Below are positions 1-6,717 of a DNA stretch of 6,717 nt, in pieces. The translations under genes were made by a program, and so were the position numbers. The DNA is from Chitinophagaceae bacterium (lineage in GTDB: Bacteria > Bacteroidota > Bacteroidia > Chitinophagales > Chitinophagaceae), in contig JALOMZ010000106.1 in NCBI GenBank assembly GCA_025455205.1, forward strand, positions 1 through 6,717, given 5' to 3'. Each line of letters begins with the position of its first letter. Position 1 is the first letter of the stretch. The notes beneath the pieces are model-generated. The model worked only from the letters and a program-made list of their open reading frames with translations. It did no database searches and was not told where the DNA came from.

Positions 1-1313
1 AACATGGCGAAAATACCGGGCGACACAAAGCCGGTATATTCCTGGATGTACTGGAATCCCTGCTTGCCTTCACCCATCAGGGTATCGCCCAAGCCCAGGG
101 TCAGAAGAATGCCGATAGCAGTGGAAACAACGATGGCCATTTTACCCATGCCAACCAGCTTGGTTTCAGATGCTTCTTTGTTGAAGACCTTCTTATAAAT
201 GTCCAGGGTAAAAATGGTGCTGATGCTGTTCACTTTTGCTGCCAGTGAGGCTACTACGGTAGCAGCAAAGGCAGCAATGGTCACCCCTTTCACGCCGTCG
301 GGAAGAAGGGTAAGCAGCGCGGGATAAGCCTTGTTGCTTTCGGCAATGGTTTCCCCTGCGGCATTGGTGGAGCTGATCAACGATGGGTCGATCATGTTAT
401 GCGTATGCAGGTAGTACATAGCAATGCCCGGAATAACAATAATCACCGGCATCAGCATCTTCAGGAAAGCGGCAAACAGGATACCCTTGCGTGCCACCGG
501 CAGGCTTGCCCCCAATGCCCTTTGCGTGATGTATTGATTACAGCCCCAATAGTTCAGGTTGGCAATCCACATACCTCCCAGCAGCACACTCATGCCCGGC
601 AGGTCTATGTAGTTTGGATTGTCCTTTTTGAAGATCATATGGAAATGATCGGACGCTTCGGACTTTAAAATCCTGAAGCCGGCAACCATACCTTCTGATC
701 CGCCAATCATGTTCAATGAAATATACAGGCCTATGAAGCCGCTGAGCACCAGGAAGAACACCTGGATGGCAGAAGTGTAACCCACCACCTCCATGCCCCC
801 CAGGGCAATGAATATGGAGAAAATCGCCAACAGGAACACGCATACGGTGAAGTCGAGTCCGCTGATGCCGGAAATGGCCACAGCACCCAGGTACAAAATG
901 GACAAAAGATTGACCACGATATACAGAAGCAACCAGAAAACCGCCATGATGATGGCCACCTTCGAGTTGTACCGCTGGTTCAGGAATTGCGGCATCGTAA
1001 ATATCCTGTTCTTAAGGTAAACAGGCATAAAGAACACGGCCACTATAATCAGCGTGAGCGCGGCCATCCACTCGTAACTGGATATGGCCAAACCCAGCTG
1101 GAATCCGGAACCGCTCATGCCTGTCATTTGTTCGGCCGATATATTGGAGGCTATCAGCGACGCCCCGATGGCCCACCAGGAAAGCGATCCTTCTGCAATG
1201 AAGAAGTCGGCAGAACTCGCTTCCTTTTGCTTTTTACGTTTGTAAATCCAATAGCCGTAAAAAGACACTACCACAAAGTAGGCGATCAGAATAAGCCAGT
1301 CAATCCGAACCAT
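1..1313 (-). CDS. Sodium/galactose symporter, vSGLT-like (SSS family), 3' end outside window
   Basis: Inner-membrane sodium:solute symporter, most likely importing galactose with Na+ to feed GalK. The reading frame gives 437 codons and runs off the window. From memory, Vibrio vSGLT has 543 residues, so about 100 are missing. The protein is strongly hydrophobic with many membrane segments and matches vSGLT along its whole visible length: NISAEQ at 57-62, SYEW at 79-82, ANLNYWG at 251-257, AAFLK at 281-285 and FQYIQEYTG near 420. The vSGLT galactose ligands Q69, E88, N260, K294 and Q428, and the gate residue Y263, correspond to Q62, E81, N252, K285, Q418 and Y255, all kept. One vSGLT sodium-site serine (S364) is alanine here (A355), while the next, S356, is kept. 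The ATG at 1313 is the only reasonable start because an in-frame TAA lies three codons upstream. It follows galE by 21 bases, probably in the same transcript. Family very sure; sugar preference fairly sure. Confidence 0.93.
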   Translation of the reverse strand, partial: MVRIDWLILIAYFVVVSFYGYWIYKRKKQKEASSADFFIAEGSLSWWAIGASLIASNISAEQMTGMSGSGFQLGLAISSYEWMAALTLIIVAVFFMPVYLKNRIFTMPQFLNQRYNSKVAIIMAVFWLLLYIVVNLLSILYLGAVAISGISGLDFTVCVFLLAIFSIFIALGGMEVVGYTSAIQVFFLVLSGFIGLYISLNMIGGSEGMVAGFRILKSEASDHFHMIFKKDNPNYIDLPGMSVLLGGMWIANLNYWGCNQYITQRALGASLPVARKGILFAAFLKMLMPVIIVIPGIAMYYLHTHNMIDPSLISSTNAAGETIAESNKAYPALLTLLPDGVKGVTIAAFAATVVASLAAKVNSISTIFTLDIYKKVFNKEASETKLVGMGKMAIVVSTAIGILLTLGLGDTLMGEGKQGFQYIQEYTGFVSPGIFAM

Positions 1314-1334
1314 AGAAAATGTTTAAAGTGTTTC

Positions 1335-2369
1335 TCAATCAGTGGTGTTTTTTGCCAGATTCTTTTGCCAGTTCCAGGCACTGGTAACCATGTCCTGCAG
1401 GCCCAGCGTTGCCTGCCAATGCAGCTCCTGAGCAGCTTTGGTGGCATCTGCATACAGGGCAGGCACATCGCCCGCACGCCGGGGCCCCACGTGGTAGTTC
1501 AGCGATACCCCATTGCATTGTTCAAACGCATGCACCATTTCCTTCACGGAAATGGCATTGCCCGTGCCCACGTTGTATATATCCAGATGACCGTTGCCGG
1601 CCTGCTGCAGCAACTTATCGCAGCTCTTTACATGGGCCACGGCCAGGTCTACCACATGGATATAGTCGCGCAGACAGGTGCCATCGGGCGTATCATAGTC
1701 ATCCCCATACACCATCAGCTGTTCGCGGATGCCAGCCGCTGTTTGGGTTATGAAGGGCATCAGGTTGTTGGGCACACCAATGGGCAGCTCGCCGATGAGT
1801 CCGGAAGAATGCGCGCCCACAGGATTGAAATAGCGCAGCACAATGGCGTTGACTATTCCTGCCTGTGCCATTTTTTCCAGGATCTCCTCGCCCATCTGCT
1901 TGGTGCTGCCATAGGCCGACAAAGCTTTCTTGAATGGCGCATCCTCCGTAATGGGCAGCACGTCGGCCATACCATATACCGTGGCAGAAGAAGAGAATAC
2001 CAGGCGGCTTACATGGTGCGCCTGCATGCACTGCAGCAGGTGAATCAGGGAAAGCAGGTTGTTCCGGAAATATTTCAGTGGTTCCTTCACCGATTCACCC
2101 ACGGCTTTGAAGGCGGCAAAATGAATGACAGCAGCAATGCCAGGCTCCTGCCGGAACACCTGGTCCAGCAAGGCTTCGTCTTGCATATTCACGCGATGGA
2201 ATGATGGCCTGCGGCCGGTGATCTGCTCAATACGATCCAGCATGAACAGCTGCGAATTGCTCAGGTCATCTACAATTACCACTTCATAGCCTGCCTGCAT
2301 CAATTCCACCACGGTATGCGAGCCAATGAAGCCCAGGCCTCCGGTCACCAGAATTTTTCCGTCAGGCAT
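1335..2369 (-). CDS. galE: UDP-glucose 4-epimerase GalE
   Basis: Cytoplasmic NAD-dependent extended short-chain dehydrogenase of 344 residues that interconverts UDP-galactose and UDP-glucose, closing the Leloir cycle by regenerating UDP-glucose for GalT. The Rossmann motif GGLGFIG is at 10-16, followed by the NAD-ribose region [10 protein letters not shown] at 30-39. The catalytic set is S128 (within FSSSATVYG), Y153 and K157 (YxxxK), equivalent to E. coli S124, Y149 and K153. YFNPVGAH at 180-187 and [10 protein letters not shown] at 234-243 are typical substrate-domain motifs. The position matching E. coli Y299 and human C307 is L305, a bulky residue that should favour UDP-Glc/UDP-Gal over the N-acetylated sugars (inference). 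Length is normal for the family (E. coli 338). The ATG overlaps the last 8 bases of galT, which suggests translational coupling; there is no Shine-Dalgarno sequence. Some GalE homologues also serve surface polysaccharide synthesis, but the position here argues for galactose catabolism. Confidence 0.97.
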   Translation of the reverse strand: MPDGKILVTGGLGFIGSHTVVELMQAGYEVVIVDDLSNSQLFMLDRIEQITGRRPSFHRVNMQDEALLDQVFRQEPGIAAVIHFAAFKAVGESVKEPLKYFRNNLLSLIHLLQCMQAHHVSRLVFSSSATVYGMADVLPITEDAPFKKALSAYGSTKQMGEEILEKMAQAGIVNAIVLRYFNPVGAHSSGLIGELPIGVPNNLMPFITQTAAGIREQLMVYGDDYDTPDGTCLRDYIHVVDLAVAHVKSCDKLLQQAGNGHLDIYNVGTGNAISVKEMVHAFEQCNGVSLNYHVGPRRAGDVPALYADATKAAQELHWQATLGLQDMVTSAWNWQKNLAKNTTD

Positions 2370-3417
2370 TGGTCAGCGTTTTTTGTTTGTAATGAACCAG
2401 GCTTTGTGCCCTGAGCTTTTCAGCGGCCGCTTCCGGAGTGATGTCCCGCTGCGGGTTGGCGAGCATTTCATACCCTACCATAAACTTCTTAACGGTAGCG
2501 CTGCGCAACAGGGGCGGGTAGAAATGCATATGCCAGTGCCATTCCGGGCTATCGCCATTATTTACGGGTGCCTGGTGCATGCCGGCCGAATACGGAAACG
2601 AAACATGGAACAGGTTGTCGTACAGCGTGGTCAGCTGCTTCAGTATTGTGGCAAGGGCAAGGCGTTCAGCCTCTGTGAATTGAGTAATATACTGCACATG
2701 ACGCTTGCTCACCAGCAGTATCTCATAAGGCCAAACCGCCCAGAAAGGTACCAGGGCCGCAAAGTGTTCATTCTCCAGCACCACCCGCACCTGCTTCTTT
2801 AATTCCAGTTCCAGGTAGGCACTCAGCAGGCTGCTGCCATATTGCTGGAAATATTTCTTTTGCTGCACCGACTCCTTCACCAGTTCCACCGGAACAGAGG
2901 TTGATGCCCAAATCTGTCCATGGGGATGCGGGTTGCTGCACCCCATGATTTCGCCCTTGTTCTCGAATATCTGTATATAGCGAATGCCGGGATGCGAAGC
3001 CAGCTCAACAAACTCCCGCTGCCAGAGGTCAACTACCGCTGCTATTTCACCCACCTCCATTTCGGGAAGCGTGAGGTCGTGCCGCGGCGAAAAGCATATC
3101 ACTTTGCAGATGCCGTTTTCAGCCCTGGCCACGAGTAAGCCGGCTTCTTCATAATCTCCCTCCGGCCCATCGGCCAGCAGGGCAGAAAAATCGTTGACGA
3201 ATGTAAAAGGCTTGGTGTAATTCGGATTCACACTGCCATCGGCCCGCTGATTGCCGGGGCACAGGTAGCAATGCTGATCGTATGCTGGACGGTTGTCGGC
3301 CGGCAGGTCCTCCACCTTGCCCTGCCAGGGTCGCTTCATACGGTGGGGCGACACCAATACCCATTCTCCCGTAAGGAGGTTCAGCCTGCGATGTGAATAT
3401 TGAGTAAGATCAAACAT
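2362..3417 (-). CDS. galT: Galactose-1-phosphate uridylyltransferase GalT
   Basis: Cytoplasmic Leloir enzyme of 351 residues (E. coli 348). It transfers UMP from UDP-glucose to galactose-1-phosphate through a covalent uridylyl-histidine, giving UDP-galactose and glucose-1-phosphate. All key residues can be read. The active-site motif [11 protein letters not shown] has the nucleophile at H166 with Q168 nearby. The structural zinc ligands are C50 and C53 (CYLC), H113 and H164. The second metal site, iron in E. coli, is E182, H281, H296 and H298, at the same numbers as in E. coli. [13 protein letters not shown] at 21-33 and [20 protein letters not shown] at 298-317 are near-identical to the enterobacterial type. 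The start lies 2 bases after the galK stop and the end overlaps galE by 8 bases, so the three genes almost certainly share one mRNA. No Shine-Dalgarno sequence precedes the ATG. The protein looks intact and functional. Confidence 0.98.
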   Translation of the reverse strand: MFDLTQYSHRRLNLLTGEWVLVSPHRMKRPWQGKVEDLPADNRPAYDQHCYLCPGNQRADGSVNPNYTKPFTFVNDFSALLADGPEGDYEEAGLLVARAENGICKVICFSPRHDLTLPEMEVGEIAAVVDLWQREFVELASHPGIRYIQIFENKGEIMGCSNPHPHGQIWASTSVPVELVKESVQQKKYFQQYGSSLLSAYLELELKKQVRVVLENEHFAALVPFWAVWPYEILLVSKRHVQYITQFTEAERLALATILKQLTTLYDNLFHVSFPYSAGMHQAPVNNGDSPEWHWHMHFYPPLLRSATVKKFMVGYEMLANPQRDITPEAAAEKLRAQSLVHYKQKTLTNA

Positions 3418-3419
3418 AA

Positions 3420-4580
3420 TCAGGAAATTATTTCGGTTCCGTTATCAATAGAGGCAACGTAGTATGTCAGGGGCAGGTCCATGGCCGCTTCATAAGCGGG
3501 CGCCAACGTGCTTACCAGGTCATCTATGGCTTCTTCCCGCACCAGGTTTATGGTGCAGCCGCCAAAGCCGCCTCCCATCATGCGGGCGCCCAGCACCGCT
3601 TCATGTCGCCGTACCTGGTTCACCAGCCAATCCAGTTCCTTGCAGCTCACGGAATACATCTTGCTGAGGCCTTCGTGGGTTTCGAACATCAGCCTGCCCA
3701 GTTTATGCACATCGCCATGCTTCAGCGCATCGCAGGCATCCAGCAGGCGCATTATTTCCTGCACCACATAGCGGCTGCGCTGGTCAGCCATCGGGTTCAC
3801 CGGCTGCACATAAGCGTCCAGCATAGCTTCGGTGGCAAATCGCAATGAGGTGACCTCCGGATGGTGCTGCCGGATCAGCTGCACCGCGGCTTCGCATTCC
3901 TGACGGCGCAGGTTGTATTCAGAACCAGCCAGCGAGTGCTTCACATTGGTATTCAGCAGAAGCACCTTGTAACCGTCCAGTTTCAGCGGGATGTACTCGT
4001 AGTCGAGTGAGCGGCAGTCTATCTTGATCAGCTGATCCTTCTTCCCCATCATGGAAGCAAACTGGTCCATGATGCCGCATTTCACACCGGCAAACTCATG
4101 CTCCGCCATTTGTGCCATTTTGACCATGGTCAGCCTGTTGAGGCCGGTGCCCAGCAGGTGGTTCAGCGCAAACACGGTGGCGCACTCTACAGCCGCAGAT
4201 GAGGAAAGGCCGGCACCGATGGGTACATCGCTCGACAACACGGCGTTGAAGCCCCGGAGCGGCAAGCCACTGCTCCTGAATTGCGCAGCTGCACCCAGGA
4301 TATAGTTGGGCCAGTTGATGGAATCGCAGGGCGCCAATTCACGCAGGCTGGTGGTGTACTGCTCCTGAAGGTCTGCTGCTACCAGGTGAATTTCGTCATC
4401 ATCACGCAACGAAACTGCAAGATAGGCTGCCTTGTCAATGGCAGCAGGCAGCACAAAGCCTTCATTGTAGTCGGTATGCTCTCCAATGATGTTGATGCGG
4501 CCCGGAGAACGCACCAGCAGCGGTTCTTGTTGAAATCTTTCTCCAAAAATGGATCGGACTTTTTCGGCTGGATTAGTCAT
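3420..4580 (-). CDS. galK: Galactokinase GalK
   Basis: Cytoplasmic GHMP-family kinase of 386 residues (E. coli 382) that phosphorylates alpha-D-galactose at C1 with ATP, the first committed step of the Leloir pathway. The galactokinase signature [15 protein letters not shown] spans 27-41, with R28 as the conserved active-site arginine and E34-H35-T36-D37 contacting the sugar. The ATP-binding motif [13 protein letters not shown] is at 120-132. D172 in GIMDQFAS is the catalytic base (human D186). The third GHMP motif [11 protein letters not shown] is at 331-341. No key residue is missing. It is the first of three tightly packed gal genes: its TGA is 2 bases before the galT ATG. The 102-base gap upstream is the longest in the window and could hold a separate promoter, although no clear Bacteroidota -33/-7 pair was found there. 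No mutarotase gene (galM) is visible nearby. Confidence 0.98.
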   Translation of the reverse strand: MTNPAEKVRSIFGERFQQEPLLVRSPGRINIIGEHTDYNEGFVLPAAIDKAAYLAVSLRDDDEIHLVAADLQEQYTTSLRELAPCDSINWPNYILGAAAQFRSSGLPLRGFNAVLSSDVPIGAGLSSSAAVECATVFALNHLLGTGLNRLTMVKMAQMAEHEFAGVKCGIMDQFASMMGKKDQLIKIDCRSLDYEYIPLKLDGYKVLLLNTNVKHSLAGSEYNLRRQECEAAVQLIRQHHPEVTSLRFATEAMLDAYVQPVNPMADQRSRYVVQEIMRLLDACDALKHGDVHKLGRLMFETHEGLSKMYSVSCKELDWLVNQVRRHEAVLGARMMGGGFGGCTINLVREEAIDDLVSTLAPAYEAAMDLPLTYYVASIDNGTEIIS

Positions 4581-4598
4581 ATGTTCACATTTTGGTTT

Positions 4599-4613
4599 GC
4601 AGCATTTTGCTGC
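4599..4613. repeat. Perfect 15-base inverted repeat upstream of galK
   Basis: On the plus strand the sequence is gcagca-ttt-tgctgc: two perfect 6-base arms around a 3-base centre. It lies in the only sizeable gap inside the cluster, with its near edge 18 bases before the galK ATG. It has no following T-run in the transcribed direction, so it does not look like an intrinsic terminator. It could be a regulator's operator, or a small RNA hairpin close to the galK start that affects translation. A chance palindrome cannot be excluded. The repeat itself is certain; the function is inference. Confidence 0.4.
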
Positions 4614-4682
4614 GTGTTTTAAGCGTTGTCATTTTATGCTCCATGGTCGCACCAATCAGAATATCCGGTTCAGCAGAGTATA

Positions 4683-6119
4683 CTATTGGGCCGCTGTTTC
4701 ATTCTTTTTCTTCTTCAAATCTTTTGGCTCTTTGGCCCGCACCGGCCGGTTGTTCATCAGGTCCTCATAGATCATTCTGGTCACCTTATTCCAGTCTTCA
4801 GGCTCTTTCCAAGCCGGGCGTTGCAGCAGTTTCTCCCAATCCTGGAGTTTTCCGGAAAGTGCATTAAACCGTTTTACCTCACCTTTGGAAATATCCTGCT
4901 GTTCTCCCTGGTCATTCTGCAGGTTATAGAGTACAGCCTGGCCATCCTGCAGGCGCAGCACTTTGTACTCACCCACCCTGGCGGCGGCCATGCCATCTTT
5001 ACGCCAGTACAATTCATCATGTACATGCAACGTGTAGTTGCCGGATTTGAGGTAAGGCAGCAGGTCCTTCCCATCAGTAGGATACCTGTTACCGGCAGTT
5101 CCCGCGGCCTGCAAGGCTGTTGGAAAAATATCGAGGGAGGAAGCGATGCCTGTGTATGTCTTACCAGCATTTACATGCCCTGGCCAGGAAACAATGAGGG
5201 GCGTTCTGATCCCCCCTTCAAATTCATTGCCCTTCCAGCCCTTCCATGGAGCCGGCGAAGAGCCATTGTTGTGGGCACCGCCGTTGTCGCTTGTGAAGAA
5301 GATGAGCGTATTCTCCAACAGTCCATCCTTTTTCAGCTTGGCCAGCACATTGCCAATGGCTTTATCCATGGAATACATCATGGCGGCATATACCGGGCGC
5401 TGGGTTTTGCCCTGGAACATGTTCAGCACTTCGGGCTTTGCCTCCATGGGGGTATGCGGTGCATTGAAAGCCAGGTACAGGAAGAAGGGTTGCCCCTTTG
5501 AATCATCAATATACCGCACGGCCTGCTCGCCAAGCACATCAGTTAGATATCCATCAAAAGTAACGGTCTCATAGTTATGCAGTATGGCGCGAAGATCGCC
5601 CGGCTGGTCTTCGGTTTTACTGGGAAAATAGCTGCGTCCGCCTGCAATGAAGCCCCAGAATTCGTCGAAGCCGTTCCGGAGCGGGTGCTGGTGCGGAAAA
5701 TCTCCCAGGTGCCATTTGCCTACAATACCGGTGCGATACCCCTGCTGCCTGAGCGCTTCGGCCAGGGTTACCTGTGCCGTATCGAATGCCGTGGGCTGCT
5801 CTGGTTCCAGGTTGCATTCGTGACCAAAACGCTGCTGGTACCTGCCCGTGAGCAGGCCCGCGCGGGATGGACTGCACACCGAGGCGGATACATAGTGTTG
5901 GTTGAACAATACCCCGCCTTTAGCCAATTGATCTAGGCTAGGGGTCAGCATATCCTGGCTACCCATGAATCCGAAATCGGCATACCCTGCATCATCGGCC
6001 AGTATTACGATGATATTGGGCCTGGCTGCATCGGGCACAGGCTGGCCTGCTGTACACAGCGACAACAACAGCAGGACCACTGCCCATGTCCCTTTTTGTA
6101 TGCTTCTATGCTGCCCCAT
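4683..6119 (-). CDS. Exported S1-type sulfatase (Cys-type, formylglycine-dependent)
   Basis: Sulfatase of 478 residues, within the usual family range, that hydrolyses sulfate esters, probably on a carbohydrate. Residues 12-22 (WAVVLLLLSLC) form a signal-peptide core after a basic start, so the enzyme should be exported. C22 is preceded by Leu, a poor lipobox, so a soluble or periplasmic form is the better guess. Active-site elements appear in family order: metal-binding D42-D43 in LADDAGYADFG; C82 in CSPSRAGLLTG, the Cys converted to formylglycine; K135 and H137 in GKWHLG; H222 in NAPHTP; metal-binding D278-N279 in SDNGG; K296 in KGNEFEGG. The set is complete. The tail is very lysine-rich (KDLKKKK). 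The frame stays open up to 6209, but that start would add 30 polar residues before the signal peptide and overlap the upstream gene by 32 bases, so the ATG at 6119 is preferred. The sequence resembles GALNS/arylsulfatase A-like enzymes; the substrate cannot be read directly. The maturation enzyme is not in the window. Confidence 0.92.
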   Translation of the reverse strand: MGQHRSIQKGTWAVVLLLLSLCTAGQPVPDAARPNIIVILADDAGYADFGFMGSQDMLTPSLDQLAKGGVLFNQHYVSASVCSPSRAGLLTGRYQQRFGHECNLEPEQPTAFDTAQVTLAEALRQQGYRTGIVGKWHLGDFPHQHPLRNGFDEFWGFIAGGRSYFPSKTEDQPGDLRAILHNYETVTFDGYLTDVLGEQAVRYIDDSKGQPFFLYLAFNAPHTPMEAKPEVLNMFQGKTQRPVYAAMMYSMDKAIGNVLAKLKKDGLLENTLIFFTSDNGGAHNNGSSPAPWKGWKGNEFEGGIRTPLIVSWPGHVNAGKTYTGIASSLDIFPTALQAAGTAGNRYPTDGKDLLPYLKSGNYTLHVHDELYWRKDGMAAARVGEYKVLRLQDGQAVLYNLQNDQGEQQDISKGEVKRFNALSGKLQDWEKLLQRPAWKEPEDWNKVTRMIYEDLMNNRPVRAKEPKDLKKKKNETAAQ

Positions 6120-6177
6120 AATGCATTTACTTATCAAATAGTGGTTTGGTTTCAAAATGAATCCATGCGTTCTGTTA

Positions 6178-6717
6178 TCAGGGCTGCTTGCCATGTCCAT
6201 AATTCTCATTGCGCACCGGTGCTGCCGCTTTCGTTTTCCGCAGCCAGTCCATCAGTTCCGTCTGCAGCCGCTTTGCCAGTTCCGGTTGTGCCGCAACCTG
6301 GTTATGCTGTTCGCCTACATCATGCACTATGTCAAACAATTCAATGTCACCTTCTTCGTAATAGTAGATCAATTTCCATTGTCCCCGGCGGATGGCTGCT
6401 CCGGGCCTGCCGCCCTGGTTGCTGTAGTGCGGGTAATGCCAGAACAGGGTTCTGTTGAAATGGGAAACCGTATCTCCCAGCAGCCCGAAAATATCAGTAC
6501 CGTCCAGGGAAGCATCCTTTCTGTAGCCGGGATTTGCCAGTGACGCAACGGTGGGAAAGATATCGGCTACTGTAACGGGCAGTGCCGGGTTCAGGAGTTG
6601 GGGAGTCTTTCCTTTCATATACATGATGAATGGCACGCGGATGCCTCCTTCGTACAGCCAGCCCTTGCCGGCACGCAAAGGCCCGTTGGCGGTAGGACTG
6701 CCTTCAGCCGTACTCAG
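6178..6717 (-). CDS. S1-type sulfatase, C-terminal part only (5' end outside window)
   Basis: The visible part is 179 residues running in frame to the window edge; the real start and the formylglycine motif lie outside. The segment begins with STAEGSPTANGPLRAGKGW, the stretch that normally follows the metal-binding DNGG motif in S1 sulfatases, with K18 of the fragment as the likely sulfate-contacting lysine. YEGGIRVPFIMY at 22-33 is the usual strand after it, and a standard sulfatase C-terminal domain follows (WKLIYYYEEGDIELFD, then a helical end). There is no in-frame ATG near the edge, and an internal TTG at 6678 is inside the conserved motif and not a start. It differs clearly from the neighbouring sulfatase at the same motif (LRAGKGWLYEGG against KGWKGNEFEGG), so the two are probably different subfamilies with different sulfate positions or sugars. 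Its stop is 58 bases before the next start. Family sure; substrate unknown. Confidence 0.9.
   Translation of the reverse strand: MSTAEGSPTANGPLRAGKGWLYEGGIRVPFIMYMKGKTPQLLNPALPVTVADIFPTVASLANPGYRKDASLDGTDIFGLLGDTVSHFNRTLFWHYPHYSNQGGRPGAAIRRGQWKLIYYYEEGDIELFDIVHDVGEQHNQVAAQPELAKRLQTELMDWLRKTKAAAPVRNENYGHGKQP

Noticed and set aside
987..2204. 405-codon plus-strand open frame across the symporter start and galE
   Set aside because: It lies antisense to two genes with complete catalytic motifs, its product is rich in His, Gln and Arg with no recognisable domain, and its length follows from the codon use of the genes beneath it.
4742..4751. Ten-base palindrome accggccggt near the sulfatase 3' end
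   Set aside because: It lies inside the coding region, has no T-run after it, and is expected by chance at this base composition.
4626..5501. 291-codon plus-strand open frame antisense to the sulfatase
   Set aside because: Shadow of the sulfatase coding strand; no family motif, and it covers conserved active-site codons of the real gene.
6051..6056. Lipoprotein lipobox at C22 of the sulfatase
   Set aside because: Leu at the -1 position is atypical for signal peptidase II, and the residues after the Cys lack an acidic export signal, so a lipoprotein call is not supported.
6120..6177. Bacteroidota -33/-7 promoter between the two sulfatases
   Set aside because: TTTG-like elements occur on the minus strand (TTTTG and ACTATTTG), but the spacing is about half of what is needed and the -7 element has two mismatches.
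6120..6209. Longer N-terminus for the complete sulfatase, starting at 6209
   Set aside because: It would place 30 polar residues before the signal peptide and overlap the upstream gene by 32 bases; the ATG at 6119 gives a normal Sec-type start.
6676..6678. TTG as start codon of the upstream sulfatase
   Set aside because: The frame stays open to the window edge, and the codons before it belong to the conserved sulfatase motif, so the gene begins outside the window.

Overview
The window reads as a single co-directional gene cluster on the minus strand. In transcription order, from high to low coordinates, it holds: the 3' part of a sulfatase gene (cut by the window end), a complete secreted sulfatase gene, galK, galT, galE, and the 5' four-fifths of a sodium/galactose symporter gene (cut by the window start). 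Nothing on the plus strand looks like a real gene.

The organism is most likely a member of the Bacteroidota, perhaps a Chitinophagaceae-like soil or water bacterium. Base composition is near half G+C by eye. None of the five visible start codons has a purine-rich Shine-Dalgarno sequence, which is usual in that phylum, and paired sulfatase genes beside sugar catabolism are common there. The family placement is a guess.

Layout: 6717-6178 C-terminal part of an S1-type sulfatase; 58-base gap; 6119-4683 complete Cys-type S1 sulfatase with signal peptide; 102-base gap containing a perfect 15-base inverted repeat; 4580-3420 galactokinase; 2-base gap; 3417-2362 galactose-1-phosphate uridylyltransferase, overlapping by 8 bases with 2369-1335 UDP-glucose 4-epimerase; 21-base gap; 1313-1 vSGLT-like symporter. 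No stretch above 300 bases lacks a gene, and no tRNA, rRNA, CRISPR array, insertion sequence or convincing terminator was seen.

Taken together, the cluster fits a galactose-salvage module tied to desulfation. Exported sulfatases would remove sulfate esters from a sulfated sugar, the symporter would bring free galactose across the inner membrane, and GalK, GalT and GalE would run the Leloir pathway to glucose-1-phosphate while recycling UDP-glucose. A sulfated galactan (agar, carrageenan, porphyran), keratan sulfate or mucin would be a logical source, but no glycoside hydrolase or SusC/SusD pair lies in the window, so the polymer is inference. The individual enzymes are well-known families. 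The points worth a second look are the linkage, an altered sodium-site residue in the symporter, a Leu at the GalE specificity position, and the inverted repeat before galK.
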